Notes: generated by a model from the sequence alone, not told the origin. Shown: positions 8,581 through 18,021, counted from the first letter of the stretch. The stretch is 64,000 nucleotides of DNA from Hyphomicrobiales bacterium (GCA_900469955.1 UBYX01000008.1:62001-126000), one strand, 5' to 3'. Program-made: numbers and translations.

Positions 8581-9993
8581 ATGTTGCTGCTCGTTGGTTC
8601 CTTCCTTGCCCTGATGCTCGTGGGCGTACCCGTTGCCATCTCCATGGCCGTAGCCTCGGTGCTCTACCTTGTCCTCTACGGCGTCGCTCCGGACATTATC
8701 GCTGCGCAGCGAATGATCGCCGGCGTCGAAAGTTTCCCCCTGCTCGCGGTTCCTTTTTTCATCCTTGCCGGCAATCTGATGAATTCGGCGGGCGTTACCG
8801 GACGTATCTATTCCTTCGCGGTTGCCCTCGTCGGCTGGATGAAGGGCGGCCTGGCACAGGTCAACATCATCGGTTCGGTCATCTTCTCGGGCATGTCCGG
8901 CACCGCACTTGCCGATGCCGCCGGCATCGGCACCATCGAAATCAAGGCAATGAAGGATCACGGCTATCCGGTCGAGGCAGCGGTCGGCGTAACTGCAGCC
9001 TCGGCAACGCTTGGGCCGATCTTCCCGCCGTCGCTGCCCTTCGTCATCTATGGCATGATGGCGAACGTCTCGATCGGAGCCTTGTTTATGGCAGGCATCG
9101 TTCCTGGCGTCGTCATGACGCTGCTGATGATGATCACGGTCGCGATTTTCGCCTTCATCAAGGGCTGGGGCTCGGACACGCCTTTCAATCTTCGCCAGCT
9201 CGGATCGGCATCCCTGGAAGTCGTCGTGGTCTTCGCAATCCCGTTGCTGATCTACCTGCTGATGTCTGCGGGCGTCTCCATGAATCTCGCTGTCGGCATC
9301 GCGCTGGTGGTCCTGCTTGCCATCGACTGGTACTTCGACTTCTCGGCTGTTCTGGCGCTGATGACGCCTGTCATCCTGATTGGCGGCATGACCATGGGCT
9401 GGTTCACGCCGACGGAAGCGGCGGTTGCGGCGGTTTTATGGTCGCTTTTCCTCGGCCTCGTGCGTTATCGAACCATGACGATGTCGACGTTGGCCCGCGC
9501 CACATTCGACACTATCGAGACGACCGCCTCGGTTCTGTTCATTGTCACGGCCGCATCGATCTTCGCCTGGCTCCTGACGGTCAGCCAGGCAGCGCAGATG
9601 CTTTCGGGTGCTATCCTGACGATCACCGACAACAAGTGGGTCTTCCTGATCCTCGTCAATCTTCTGATGCTCTTCGTCGGCTGCTTCCTGGATACGATTG
9701 CGGCGATCACCATTCTAGTGCCTATCCTGCTCCCTCTGGTATTGCAGTTCGACATCGATCCGGTGCATTTCGGTCTGATCATGACGCTCAACCTGATGAT
9801 CGGCCTCCTTCATCCCCCGCTTGGCATGGTGCTTTTCGTGCTGTCGCGCGTTGCAAAGTTGTCGGTGGAGCGTACGACGATGGCGATCCTGCCTTGGCTC
9901 GTGCCGTTGTTCATCGCACTCATCCTGATCACCTTCGTTCCGGCGATCACGCTCTGGCTGCCGACGGAATTCGGCCTCATCCGGGGCGATTGA
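8581..9993 (+). CDS. TRAP transporter large permease subunit, DctM family
   Basis: A 470-residue, highly hydrophobic protein with around a dozen helices, the catalytic transport subunit. DctM signatures include VPFFILAGNLMNSAGVTGRI, SGMSGTALADAAGIGTIE, ASATLGPIFPPSLPFVIYG and, near the C-terminus, GLLHPPLGMVLFVLSR. It is somewhat longer than the family norm. It completes the three-gene TRAP set and is followed 9 bases later by the dehydrogenase gene, so uptake and catabolism are co-transcribed. Confidence 0.9.
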   Translation: MLLLVGSFLALMLVGVPVAISMAVASVLYLVLYGVAPDIIAAQRMIAGVESFPLLAVPFFILAGNLMNSAGVTGRIYSFAVALVGWMKGGLAQVNIIGSVIFSGMSGTALADAAGIGTIEIKAMKDHGYPVEAAVGVTAASATLGPIFPPSLPFVIYGMMANVSIGALFMAGIVPGVVMTLLMMITVAIFAFIKGWGSDTPFNLRQLGSASLEVVVVFAIPLLIYLLMSAGVSMNLAVGIALVVLLAIDWYFDFSAVLALMTPVILIGGMTMGWFTPTEAAVAAVLWSLFLGLVRYRTMTMSTLARATFDTIETTASVLFIVTAASIFAWLLTVSQAAQMLSGAILTITDNKWVFLILVNLLMLFVGCFLDTIAAITILVPILLPLVLQFDIDPVHFGLIMTLNLMIGLLHPPLGMVLFVLSRVAKLSVERTTMAILPWLVPLFIALILITFVPAITLWLPTEFGLIRGD

Positions 9994-10002
9994 GGAGCTG
10001 AC

Positions 10003-11046
10003 ATGCGGACACGTTTCGCACGGCTATACGGAGCGCAAGATCTGCGGATCGAGGAGGGGCCGGTTCCGGCCCTTCGCGAAGGCGAGGTCGTGTTGAGGAT
10101 GGCAGCGGGCGGCATCTGCGGCTCCGACCTCCACTACTACCAGGATGGCGGTTTCGGCCCCGTCCGGGTGCTAGAGCCGATCATTCCGGGGCACGAGGCG
10201 GCGGGGCATGTCGAAACCTTGGGCCCGGGCGTTTCCGCCCTTCGGATAGGTCAGTTGGTTTCGGTCAATCCCAGCCAACCGTGCGGCCATTGTCGCTTCT
10301 GCAGGGAGGGATTGCCTATCCACTGCCTCGACATGCAATTCATGGGGAGCGCCATGCGTCTTCCCCATGCACAGGGCATGTTCCGCGATTATCTGGTGGT
10401 GCCGGCGATCCAATGCCACCCGGCGGGCGAGACGGTCAGCGCCGGCGAGGCTGCCTGCGCCGAACCGCTGGCGGTCTGCCTGCACGCGGTCGCCCAGGCC
10501 GGGGAGTTGTCCGGGAAAAGAGTGCTCGTTACCGGCGCCGGGCCAATCGGCGCACTGGTCGTTGCAGCAGCGCGCCATGCCGGCGCTGCGGAAATCATCG
10601 TGACCGATCTCATGGATGCGGCCCTGGAGCGCGCCTCTGCCATGGGCGCCAGCGGCACCATCAACATCGTGAAGAACACCGTGGAACTCGCCCGTTACGA
10701 AAAAGACAAGGGGCAGTTCGACATTGCCTTCGAGTGCTCGGCCGCGGCGCCGGCGATTCGCAGTGCGATCGCCACGGTTAGGCCTCGTGGACTGATCGTT
10801 CAGGTGGGTGTTACCGGTGATACGGCTGTTCCGCTCAATGCGCTGGTGGGAAAAGAGTTGCGCTGGATCGGCTCTCAGCGGTTCGACAGGGAATTCTCGG
10901 TCGCCGCCGATCTCATCTCCAGCCGCAGGATCGATGTACGGCCGATCATCTCCCACACCTTCCCGATTAGCGAAGCGCGTGCGGCTTTCGAGCAGGCGGG
11001 CGATCGTTCGGCTGCCTGCAAGGTGCAACTGACATTTCTCGCCTGA
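10003..11046 (+). CDS. Zinc-dependent MDR dehydrogenase, L-idonate/L-gulonate 5-dehydrogenase type
   Basis: A 347-residue medium-chain dehydrogenase. Catalytic-zinc ligands are Cys39 in GGICGSDLHYY and His in PGHEAAG. The structural-zinc cysteines lie in CGHCRFCREGLPIHC. The NAD fold shows VTGAGPIGALVV near residue 180. It resembles IdnD/RspB enzymes that oxidise C5 of L-idonate or L-gulonate. It sits between a TRAP transporter and mannonate dehydratase, and no uxuB is present, so it may make or consume fructuronate by C5 chemistry. Substrate is inferred; family is secure. Confidence 0.8.
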   Translation: MRTRFARLYGAQDLRIEEGPVPALREGEVVLRMAAGGICGSDLHYYQDGGFGPVRVLEPIIPGHEAAGHVETLGPGVSALRIGQLVSVNPSQPCGHCRFCREGLPIHCLDMQFMGSAMRLPHAQGMFRDYLVVPAIQCHPAGETVSAGEAACAEPLAVCLHAVAQAGELSGKRVLVTGAGPIGALVVAAARHAGAAEIIVTDLMDAALERASAMGASGTINIVKNTVELARYEKDKGQFDIAFECSAAAPAIRSAIATVRPRGLIVQVGVTGDTAVPLNALVGKELRWIGSQRFDREFSVAADLISSRRIDVRPIISHTFPISEARAAFEQAGDRSAACKVQLTFLA

Positions 11047-11070
11047 AACGGCCCGTTCGAGGATTTTTTG

Positions 11071-12267
11071 ATGAGACATACATGGCGGTGGTTCGGCCCG
11101 ATCGACAAGGTGAGCGTGCAAGACGCTGCTCAGGCCGGAGCGCAAGGGATTGTCAGCGCACTTCATCACATTCCGACCGGCGAAGTCTGGCCGATGGACC
11201 AGATCGTCAAGCGCCACGAGGAGATCAAGGCGGGCGGCCTGATCTGGGACGTGGTGGAGAGCGTGCCGGTTTCCGAAAGCATCAAGACCCAGACCGGCGA
11301 CTGGCGCAGTCATCTCGCAAATTGGCAGGAAACGCTCAGGCGTCTGTCGGCCTCGGGCATCCGTACTGTCTGCTACAACTTCATGCCGGTGCTTGACTGG
11401 ACCCGCACGGATTTGCGCTGGACGGCCCGCCATGGCGCCAAGGCGATGCGTTTTGATCTCATCGACTTTGTCGCCTTCGACCTCCATCTCCTGAAACGGC
11501 CCGGCGCCACCGAAGATTACGCGGAGGCGATTCGGGAAAAGGCCGCAAGCCGATTTGCCGAAATGTCCGACGAGCGACGCGCCGGGCTTTCGAAGAACAT
11601 CGGCGCAGGACTTCCCGGCTCGGCGGACGGTTATACGCTACCGCAACTGCTCGAGCTTTTGCAGACCTACTCCGGTATCACGCGCGAAAAACTGCAACGG
11701 CATCTCGTCGACTTCCTGTCGGAAGTCACGCCGGTGGCCGAAAGCGTGGGCATCAATATCTGCGCTCATCCGGACGATCCGCCGTGGGCATTGCTTGGGT
11801 TGCCGCGCATCCTCTCCAGCGAAGAGGATTACCTTCATATGCTAAATGCCGTGGATAGCCCGGCAAACGGTGTCACCTTCTGCACGGGTTCGCTTGGCGC
11901 GCGCGCCTCAAACGACCTGGCGGGAATGGTCAAACGTCTCGCCCCGCGCATCCATTTCGTCCACCTGCGCAACGTTCATCGTGAAGAGGAAGGCACGCCC
12001 TGCTCGTTTTTCGAAGACGAGCATCTTGAAGGCGATACGGACATGGTCGCGGTCATCGCTGAGCTGCTCGCCGAAGAGAAGCGCCGCAAGGCGCAAGGGC
12101 GCCCGGATCATCAGATCCCGATGCGCCCGGACCACGGGCAGGAAATTCTCGACGATCTCAAACGTGGCGCTCAACCGGGCTATCCGGCAATCGGACGGCT
12201 GAAAGGCCTTGCGGAACTGCGCGGCATCGAGCGCGCCCTGTCCCACAGTAAATATGGACTTGCGTGA
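11071..12267 (+). CDS. uxuA: D-mannonate dehydratase
   Basis: A 398-residue TIM-barrel enzyme of the UxuA family. It dehydrates D-mannonate to 2-keto-3-deoxy-D-gluconate. Typical blocks are MRHTWRWFGPIDKV, GIVSALHHIPTGEVW, CYNFMPVLDWTRTDL, ICAHPDDPPWALLGLPRI and the C-terminal MRPDHGQEIL, which carry the metal-binding His, Cys and Asp residues. It is the last gene of the GntR-TRAP-MDR operon, 24 bases after the dehydrogenase gene. I use the ATG at 11071; a TTG lies one codon upstream. Confidence 0.93.
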   Translation: MRHTWRWFGPIDKVSVQDAAQAGAQGIVSALHHIPTGEVWPMDQIVKRHEEIKAGGLIWDVVESVPVSESIKTQTGDWRSHLANWQETLRRLSASGIRTVCYNFMPVLDWTRTDLRWTARHGAKAMRFDLIDFVAFDLHLLKRPGATEDYAEAIREKAASRFAEMSDERRAGLSKNIGAGLPGSADGYTLPQLLELLQTYSGITREKLQRHLVDFLSEVTPVAESVGINICAHPDDPPWALLGLPRILSSEEDYLHMLNAVDSPANGVTFCTGSLGARASNDLAGMVKRLAPRIHFVHLRNVHREEEGTPCSFFEDEHLEGDTDMVAVIAELLAEEKRRKAQGRPDHQIPMRPDHGQEILDDLKRGAQPGYPAIGRLKGLAELRGIERALSHSKYGLA

Positions 12268-12294
12268 TCCTTCACCTTTCGCCGGGAGGTAGAT

Positions 12295-13536
12295 CTAAAG
12301 GGGTGGTGCACCGCTGACCTCCTTGAACAAGACGCTCTGATCGGTGAGATATTTGGCAAAGATCGGCAGGCTGGCGCCGCCGATCGCTCTGGCCTGCGAC
12401 CCGACCTTGCCTGCGACGATATCCGGAATGATCACGCCCTGCAGGTCCAGCCTGCCAACCGCTTCGATGGTGGCGCTGACGATCCGCTTGCGAACCCAGT
12501 CAGGGAAGCCGCCATCGATTACCGCTGCGCCGAAATCGATGATCGAGGCTGCCGCTATGATCGCCTGAGCCAGCGCATCCGCCGTCTGCTGAATCCAGAG
12601 ATCCAGAGGCTCCCCAAAATCGATCCAGCCGTCTGCAGAATACCAGAGCGGCTGTGGATCGATGCCACGTTCGTGCAACAGGTTTTCCAGGACGAAGATG
12701 GAGGCAATATCAAGAAGCTGTCGCGTCTCGCCTCCCTTGCCGCGAACCGGCAAGGGACCCACCGCACCCGCCGTTCCGGTGCGGCCTGAGAAGATCGCCG
12801 AATTGAGAACGATCCCGCCACCGATAAACGACCCGATGAAAAAATAGACGAAATCCGGATAGGCCGGGCCAACGCCAAAAACCAGTTCGGCACCGCAAGC
12901 GCTTGTCGCATCGTTCTGCAGATAGACGGCGTGCCGCACACGGTGGGCAATCTCGCCCTGCAGATCGAAACTACGCCAGACTTCCATCGCACCTGCCGGG
13001 GCGCCAACCTCGTCTGCCCAGTTCCAAAGCTCGAATGGCGCGGCGACGCCGATGCCGGCGATGCGGCCCCGCTCTGCATCGTCCATCTCCGATTCGAGAC
13101 GCTCGATTCCGGAGATGATGATTTCCAGGATTTTTGCAGGCTGTGGATAGGCGTAGGTCTCATGATACTGACGCCTTATCTTGCCCATGAAGTCCATCAG
13201 CACCAGATCGGCACTGCGGCGGCCGATCTTGACGCCGAACGAATAGACCGCATCCGGGTTAAGCCGCATCGGCACCGAGGGCTGGCCAACCCGGCCGCGT
13301 ACCGGTTCTCCGCGCAAAAGAAGGCCGTCCTTCTCCAGGGATCGCATGATCACGGAAACGGTCTGCGCAGACAGCCCGCTCCGCCTGGTTATATCGGCCT
13401 TGGACATCGAGCCGTTCAGGCGCACCAGTGAAAGAACCAGCCTTTCGTTATAGGCCCTGACACGCACCTGGTTGGCGCCACCGGTAAGGTTGCCCGGCAG
13501 CGCTTGGGGGTGCCCCGCGCCATCTGAAACCGTCAT
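12295..13536 (-). CDS. frcR: ROK family transcriptional regulator, probable FrcR
   Basis: A 413-residue NagC/XylR-type regulator. The winged helix runs over residues 20-85 (MSKADITRRSGLSAQTVSVIMRSLEKDGLL, then RGRVGQPSVP). The ROK sugar-binding fold follows. The Cys-rich zinc motif seen in most ROK proteins is absent: the matching segment is GKGGETRQLLDIASIF. Lack of a kinase motif fits a pure regulator. Start 13536 has GGGAGGAG six bases upstream; an ATG at 13563 is the alternative. It is divergent from frcBCA, as expected for the rhizobial FrcR, so it probably senses fructose or a related sugar. Confidence 0.8.
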   Translation of the reverse strand: MTVSDGAGHPQALPGNLTGGANQVRVRAYNERLVLSLVRLNGSMSKADITRRSGLSAQTVSVIMRSLEKDGLLLRGEPVRGRVGQPSVPMRLNPDAVYSFGVKIGRRSADLVLMDFMGKIRRQYHETYAYPQPAKILEIIISGIERLESEMDDAERGRIAGIGVAAPFELWNWADEVGAPAGAMEVWRSFDLQGEIAHRVRHAVYLQNDATSACGAELVFGVGPAYPDFVYFFIGSFIGGGIVLNSAIFSGRTGTAGAVGPLPVRGKGGETRQLLDIASIFVLENLLHERGIDPQPLWYSADGWIDFGEPLDLWIQQTADALAQAIIAAASIIDFGAAVIDGGFPDWVRKRIVSATIEAVGRLDLQGVIIPDIVAGKVGSQARAIGGASLPIFAKYLTDQSVLFKEVSGAPPL

Positions 13537-13839
13537 CGGCTCTCCTCCCAGATCATCGGCCATCGCGGACTTGCCTCAATTTCGAAAAGTCTTCCCGACA
13601 GCGATCAAAATCTCTGGTTGTCGCACTCTTGGAATTTCCTGGCCGTGAATCTCCTCGGCGCTGACTATCGCACGGCAGATAAATAATTCAATCGGAATTA
13701 ATTATTGACAGCCGCTTTTTATTTGTTCTTAATTGTCGATGTAAGAGTGCAGGACGGGCTGGAGGAGACCCTGTTGAATTTGGCACCTGCGCCGTTCATC
13801 GGTCCGCGTGACGGACAGCGTTAACTCTGGGAGGAGACC
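13537..13839. promoter_or_regulatory. frcR-frcB divergent control region
   Basis: The 303-base gap holds a small palindrome TAATTC (13684-13689), five bases, GAATTA (13695-13700), just upstream of TTGACA (13705-13710) and a plausible -10 TTAATT (13729-13734, 18-base spacing) reading toward frcB. The palindrome is a candidate ROK operator. The frcB leader is about 100 bases; I see no riboswitch in it. Confidence 0.45.
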
Positions 13840-14865
13840 ATGAAGAAATCCGTACTTTCCACCGCATTCGGCGCGCTTGCCCTTGGCGTTGCCTTTTCTG
13901 CACCTGCTCATGCGGCTGATGTTTCCGCCTGCCTGATCACCAAGACCGACACCAATCCGTTTTTCGTCAAGATGAAGGAAGGTGCGACCGCCAAGGCCAA
14001 GGAACTTGGCGTGACGTTGAAGTCCTATGCGGGCAAGATCGATGGCGACAGCGAAAGCCAGGTCGCAGCTATCGAAAGCTGCATTGCTGACGGCGCTAAA
14101 GGTATTCTGATCACCGCCTCCGATACCAAGGGCATCGTCTCCTCGGTCAAGAAGGCGCGGGACGCCGGCCTGCTGGTGATCGCACTCGACACGCCGCTCG
14201 ACCCTGCCAATGCTGCAGACGCGACGTTTGCAACCGACAACCTCCTTGCCGGCAAGCTGATCGGCCAGTGGGCCAAGGAAACGCTCGGCGACAAGGCCAA
14301 GGATGCGAAAGTGGGCTTCCTGGACCTGACGCCGTCGCAGCCGACCGTCGACGTATTGCGCGACCAGGGCTTCATGATCGGCTTTGGCATCGATCCCAAG
14401 GATCCGAACAAGATCGGCGACGAGAACGATCCCCGCGTGGTCGGTCATGACGTGACGAACGGCAACGAAGAAGGCGGCCGCAAGGCCATGGAAAACCTTC
14501 TTCAGAAGGATCCGAGCATCAACGTTATCCACACGATCAATGAACCGGCAGCAGTTGGTGCCTATCAGGCGCTCAAGGCGGTCGGGATGGAGAAGAACGT
14601 CCTGATCGTCTCGGTGGACGGCGGATGCCCCGGCGTCAAGTCCGTCAAGGAAGGCGTCATCGGCGCCACCTCGCAGCAGTATCCGCTGCTCATGGCCTCC
14701 CTCGGCATCGAAGCGATCAAGAAGTTCGCCGACACCAAGGAAAAGCCGAAGCCGACCGAAGGCAAGTCCTTCTTCGATACCGGCGTTTCGCTGGTGACCG
14801 ACCAGCCGGTGCCTGGTGTCAAGTCAATCGACACCAAGGAAGGCACGGCCAAGTGCTGGGGCTGA
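13840..14865 (+). CDS. frcB: Fructose ABC transporter, periplasmic binding protein
   Basis: A 341-residue exported protein with a signal peptide ([16 protein letters not shown] through APAHA, about 1-25) and a type I periplasmic sugar-binding fold. It closely resembles rhizobial FrcB through [47 protein letters not shown] and [17 protein letters not shown]. It binds fructose (also ribose and mannose in Sinorhizobium) and delivers it to FrcC/FrcA. GGGAGGAG precedes the ATG. Confidence 0.92.
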   Translation: MKKSVLSTAFGALALGVAFSAPAHAADVSACLITKTDTNPFFVKMKEGATAKAKELGVTLKSYAGKIDGDSESQVAAIESCIADGAKGILITASDTKGIVSSVKKARDAGLLVIALDTPLDPANAADATFATDNLLAGKLIGQWAKETLGDKAKDAKVGFLDLTPSQPTVDVLRDQGFMIGFGIDPKDPNKIGDENDPRVVGHDVTNGNEEGGRKAMENLLQKDPSINVIHTINEPAAVGAYQALKAVGMEKNVLIVSVDGGCPGVKSVKEGVIGATSQQYPLLMASLGIEAIKKFADTKEKPKPTEGKSFFDTGVSLVTDQPVPGVKSIDTKEGTAKCWG

Positions 14866-14884
14866 CCCGCGCTGAATAGGCAAC

Positions 14885-14908
14885 CGGCCGGGGCTTGATC
14901 CCCGGCCG
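14885..14908 (+). other. Intercistronic hairpin between frcB and frcC
   Basis: Perfect nine-base arms CGGCCGGGG (14885-14893) and CCCCGGCCG (14900-14908) flank a six-base loop. No T-run follows, so it more likely stabilises frcB message and sets the FrcB:FrcC ratio than ends transcription. Confidence 0.6.
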
Positions 14909-15001
14909 CTTTGAACCGACGATGGCCGTTACCCGACCGACGGAAGAGCGGAACCAAGGGTAGAGCTTCTGCGCGCCGAGCGCGTAGGCCGAGGAGGAAA
15001 C

Positions 15002-16066
15002 ATGACCGAAGCACAGGAATTCGAACGAGTTCTTGATGAGAGCGACAAGAGCGTCGCCTCTTTCGAGCACAGCGACATTTCGTTTGTCAAACGAGCACAG
15101 CACTTTCTGCACTCGACGCCCGCGGCAGTGCCGCTGATCGTCCTGGTGCTGGCAATCATCATCTTCGGCTTGACGATCGGCGGGCGGTTCTTCTCGTCCT
15201 ATACGCTGACGCTCATTCTGCAGCAGATTGCCATCGTCGGCATCCTCGGGGCTGCGCAGACGCTTGTCATTCTGACGGCCGGCATTGATCTTTCGATCGG
15301 CGTCATCATGGTGTTTTCGGCCGTCATCATGGGCAACTGCGCAATCACCTACGGAATTCCCACCCCAATTGCGATTGCGATCGGAATGAGTGCCGGGGGG
15401 CTTTGCGGCCTGCTGAACGGCTTCCTCGTCGCATTTATGAAGCTGCCGCCGTTTATCGTGACGCTCGGTACCTGGAGCATCGTCATGGCGACGAACTTCA
15501 TCTACTCGGCTAACGAAACCATTCGGGATGCCGATGTCGACGCCCAGGCACCGCTGCTGCATCTGTTCGCCATCAGTTTCAGGCTTGGCACCGCCGTTCT
15601 AACGCTCGGCGTCATTGCTATGGTCCTGCTTGTTCTGGTGCTCTGGTACATTCTCAATCACACGGCTTGGGGCAGGCATGTCTACGCCGTTGGCGATGAT
15701 CCTGAAGCAGCAAAACTTTCCGGCATCCAGACCAAGCGGGTCCTGCTCGCAGTCTACACGATCTCCGGCGTGATCGCGGCCTTTGCGGCATGGGTATCGA
15801 TCGGTCGCAACGGATCGATTTCGCCTTCGGCAGCAGTGACAGATTATAACCTTCAGGCGATCACCGCGACTGTGATCGGCGGCATATCGCTCTTCGGTGG
15901 CCGGGGCTCCATCCTCGGCACCTTGTTTGGCGCGATGATCGTCGGGGTCGTTTCGATGGGTCTCAACATGCTCGGCGCAGATCCTCAATGGAAAGTTCTT
16001 TTGACCGGTGTTCTCATCATCGCGGCCGTTGCGGTCGACCAGTGGATCAGAAAGGTGTCGGTGTAA
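15002..16066 (+). CDS. frcC: Fructose ABC transporter, permease
   Basis: A 354-residue membrane protein of the RbsC/AraH family, with a 40-residue cytoplasmic N-terminus then 8-10 helices. Family blocks are LGAAQTLVILTAGIDLSIGV, PPFIVTLGTWSIV, GDDPEAAKLSGIQTKR and ATVIGGISLFGGRGSILGT. GAGGAGG precedes ATG 15002. The stop is one base before frcA. It forms the fructose channel with FrcA. Confidence 0.92.
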   Translation: MTEAQEFERVLDESDKSVASFEHSDISFVKRAQHFLHSTPAAVPLIVLVLAIIIFGLTIGGRFFSSYTLTLILQQIAIVGILGAAQTLVILTAGIDLSIGVIMVFSAVIMGNCAITYGIPTPIAIAIGMSAGGLCGLLNGFLVAFMKLPPFIVTLGTWSIVMATNFIYSANETIRDADVDAQAPLLHLFAISFRLGTAVLTLGVIAMVLLVLVLWYILNHTAWGRHVYAVGDDPEAAKLSGIQTKRVLLAVYTISGVIAAFAAWVSIGRNGSISPSAAVTDYNLQAITATVIGGISLFGGRGSILGTLFGAMIVGVVSMGLNMLGADPQWKVLLTGVLIIAAVAVDQWIRKVSV

Positions 16067-16067
16067 C

Positions 16068-16847
16068 ATGGCAATCGAACCCATTCTTTCGGCTCGCGGC
16101 CTGGTCAAGCGTTACGGGCGGGTCACCGCTCTGGATTACGCCGATTTCGATCTCTATCCCGGCGAAATCCTTGCCGTCATCGGCGACAACGGCGCCGGAA
16201 AGTCATCACTGATCAAAGCCATATCGGGCGCGGTCAACCCCGACGAAGGCGAAATCAGACTGGATGGCAAGCAAGTTCAGTTCAGGTCACCCATGGAGGC
16301 GCGCGAAGCGGGCATCGAAACGGTCTACCAGAACCTCGCGCTGTCCCCAGCCCTTTCGATTGCCGACAACATGTTCCTCGGCCGCGAAATTCGCAAACCC
16401 GGCGTGCTCGGCAGCTGGTTCCGCATGCTGGATCGCCCGGCAATGGAAAAGCGGGCGCGAGATAAACTTACGGAGCTCGGATTGATGACGATCCAAAACA
16501 TCAATCAGGCGGTCGAAACCCTGTCGGGCGGTCAGCGGCAAGGTGTTGCCGTCGCCCGGGCTGCGGCCTTCGGTTCCAAGGTCGTCATCATGGACGAGCC
16601 AACGGCCGCGCTTGGGGTGAAGGAAAGCCGCAAGGTTCTCGAACTCATCCTCGACGTTCGGGCGAGAGGTTTGCCGATCGTGCTGATTTCGCACAACATG
16701 CCGCATGTTTTCGAAGTCGCCGATCGCATCCATATCCATCGCCTCGGCAAGCGGCTGACCGTCATCAATCCGAAGGAATACACGATGTCGGATGCGGTGG
16801 CCTTCATGACAGGCGCCAAGGCACCGGCGCAGCCCGTCGCGGCTTGA
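16068..16847 (+). CDS. frcA: Fructose ABC transporter, ATP-binding protein
   Basis: A 259-residue single-domain ATPase. Walker A is GDNGAGKSS, the ABC signature is LSGGQRQGVAVARA, and Walker B is VVIMDEPTAALGV. Unlike RbsA-type ATPases it has one ABC domain, as in rhizobial FrcA. A longer open frame begins inside frcC, but ATG 16068, one base after the frcC stop, matches the FrcA N-terminus. The fourth frc gene known in Sinorhizobium (frcK) does not follow here; the next gene is unrelated. Confidence 0.92.
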   Translation: MAIEPILSARGLVKRYGRVTALDYADFDLYPGEILAVIGDNGAGKSSLIKAISGAVNPDEGEIRLDGKQVQFRSPMEAREAGIETVYQNLALSPALSIADNMFLGREIRKPGVLGSWFRMLDRPAMEKRARDKLTELGLMTIQNINQAVETLSGGQRQGVAVARAAAFGSKVVIMDEPTAALGVKESRKVLELILDVRARGLPIVLISHNMPHVFEVADRIHIHRLGKRLTVINPKEYTMSDAVAFMTGAKAPAQPVAA

Positions 16848-17112
16848 TCGACAACGGGAGACTGGGGAAGTATCCTGGTCTCCCTCGCACGTCATTCGGT
16901 TTTGGATGAGACGTTCGGCCGGTGTAGGAACCGGCTGCTGCGGACAGCCCATAGCGGTCCGCCCTTTCACGTTTGTCAGCCGTTTTTCGGCACGTGCTGT
17001 CGCCTTGCGGCCTGAAACAGGCGTGAGGAAAGAGCTTTTCCCCATCGTTGAGCAAGGAAAGACGGAACAAGGATCGACGAGGCGAATTTATCTGGCAACC
17101 AAGGAGCGCGCC

Positions 17113-17628
17113 ATGCCAGACAATCCCAAAATCTCGCCAGCCGTTGAATCGATGAAAAAGGAACAAGCTAGGCAACACTCGAACGAGAGCAAGGGTGAAC
17201 TGGACAAGGCGCTTGAGGATACCTTCCCCGCTTCCGACCCGATGTCGACCGTCGCCAGTACTGCCGCCACAGGAGGTCCTACGACTTCTTCGGCAGGCGC
17301 CAGGAAACAAGGCAGCAAGGCCTCGACCGAAAGCAGAAATGATCTGTTGCTGACGGAGGCTCCGCGGGTCGACGAGGCGCTCGACGCCATCGATAGACGC
17401 GAGGGCGACACTGCAGATAGCTGGACCCTGGAAGAACTTCACGCCATGCGCTCTGAGATATCCCGAATGCGGGAATCGCTTCTTGAGGTCGGCAGCGCAT
17501 CGGGACGTCTTGCCAAGGCTGGGGTGTCATCTCTGAAAGACGATGCCGAAAGGCGGATCCGCGAGCGTCCCTTTGCCTCGGTGGGTGTCGCGGCGCTGCT
17601 CGGCTATTTATGGGGCCTCACGAGATGA
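17113..17628 (+). CDS. ElaB/YqjD/DUF883-like tail-anchored protein
   Basis: A 171-residue, charged, probably partly disordered protein. The N-terminal third has a DKALEDTFPASDPMS stretch seen in many small proteobacterial proteins. The middle is low-complexity Ser/Thr/Gly. The C-terminal 60 residues form a helix (MRSEISRMRESLLEV) ending in RRIRERPFASVGVAALLGYLWGLTR. That ending, RPF then a glycine-rich hydrophobic tail, is typical of the DUF883/ElaB group, some of which anchor ribosomes to the membrane. The ATG follows AAGGAG. The open frame extends to 16906 but without family features. Exact function is unknown. Confidence 0.65.
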   Translation: MPDNPKISPAVESMKKEQARQHSNESKGELDKALEDTFPASDPMSTVASTAATGGPTTSSAGARKQGSKASTESRNDLLLTEAPRVDEALDAIDRREGDTADSWTLEELHAMRSEISRMRESLLEVGSASGRLAKAGVSSLKDDAERRIRERPFASVGVAALLGYLWGLTR

Positions 17629-17718
17629 CCGCCGCGTCAAGCTTGAAATCTTCGGAGGCGGAGCAGTCGACGAGGTGCGGAGTGATCTCCAAACCTGCAG
17701 CAGCGTCCAGAGGCTGAA

Positions 17719-18021
17719 ATGTACCTCGTGCAGATCCTGCTGCCGTTGACAGCCTCTGCCGACCGCAGGAGGCTGCACCAATTCGACAAGATCAAACGGG
17801 AGTTGACTGCCAAATTTGGAGGAATGACGTTTTACCGAAGCGCTCCGGCCGAAGGTCTCTGGCAGGAAACTGACGACGTGGAAGAGGACTTGGTCGTGAC
17901 GGCGGAGATCATGGCAGCCGAACTTGAGCGGGACTGGTGGGCTCAATATCGCAAGCGGCTAGAGCAGGACTTGGCACAGAAGGAAATCGTCGTGCGGTCG
18001 TTTAAAATCGAGCGGCTTTAA
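17719..18021 (+). CDS. Conserved hypothetical protein
   Basis: A 100-residue soluble protein beginning MYLVQILLPL, with FGGMTFYRSAPAEGLW in the middle and EDLVVTAEIMAAELERDWW later. I recognise this pattern from uncharacterised rhizobial proteins but know of no assigned function. The alternating strand-helix pattern suggests a small alpha/beta (ferredoxin-like) fold. AGAGG precedes the ATG. It lies 90 bases after the tail-anchored gene on the same strand; the two may be co-transcribed. Confidence 0.6.
   Translation: MYLVQILLPLTASADRRRLHQFDKIKRELTAKFGGMTFYRSAPAEGLWQETDDVEEDLVVTAEIMAAELERDWWAQYRKRLEQDLAQKEIVVRSFKIERL

Noticed and set aside
10171..11487. 438-residue open frame on the minus strand across the dehydrogenase and uxuA genes
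   Set aside because: It is a shadow of two well-supported genes in a GC-rich region, with no recognisable domain and composition typical of antisense frames.
14885..14908. frcB-frcC hairpin as a true transcription terminator
   Set aside because: There is no T-run, and frcC and frcA need read-through; kept as an intercistronic hairpin.
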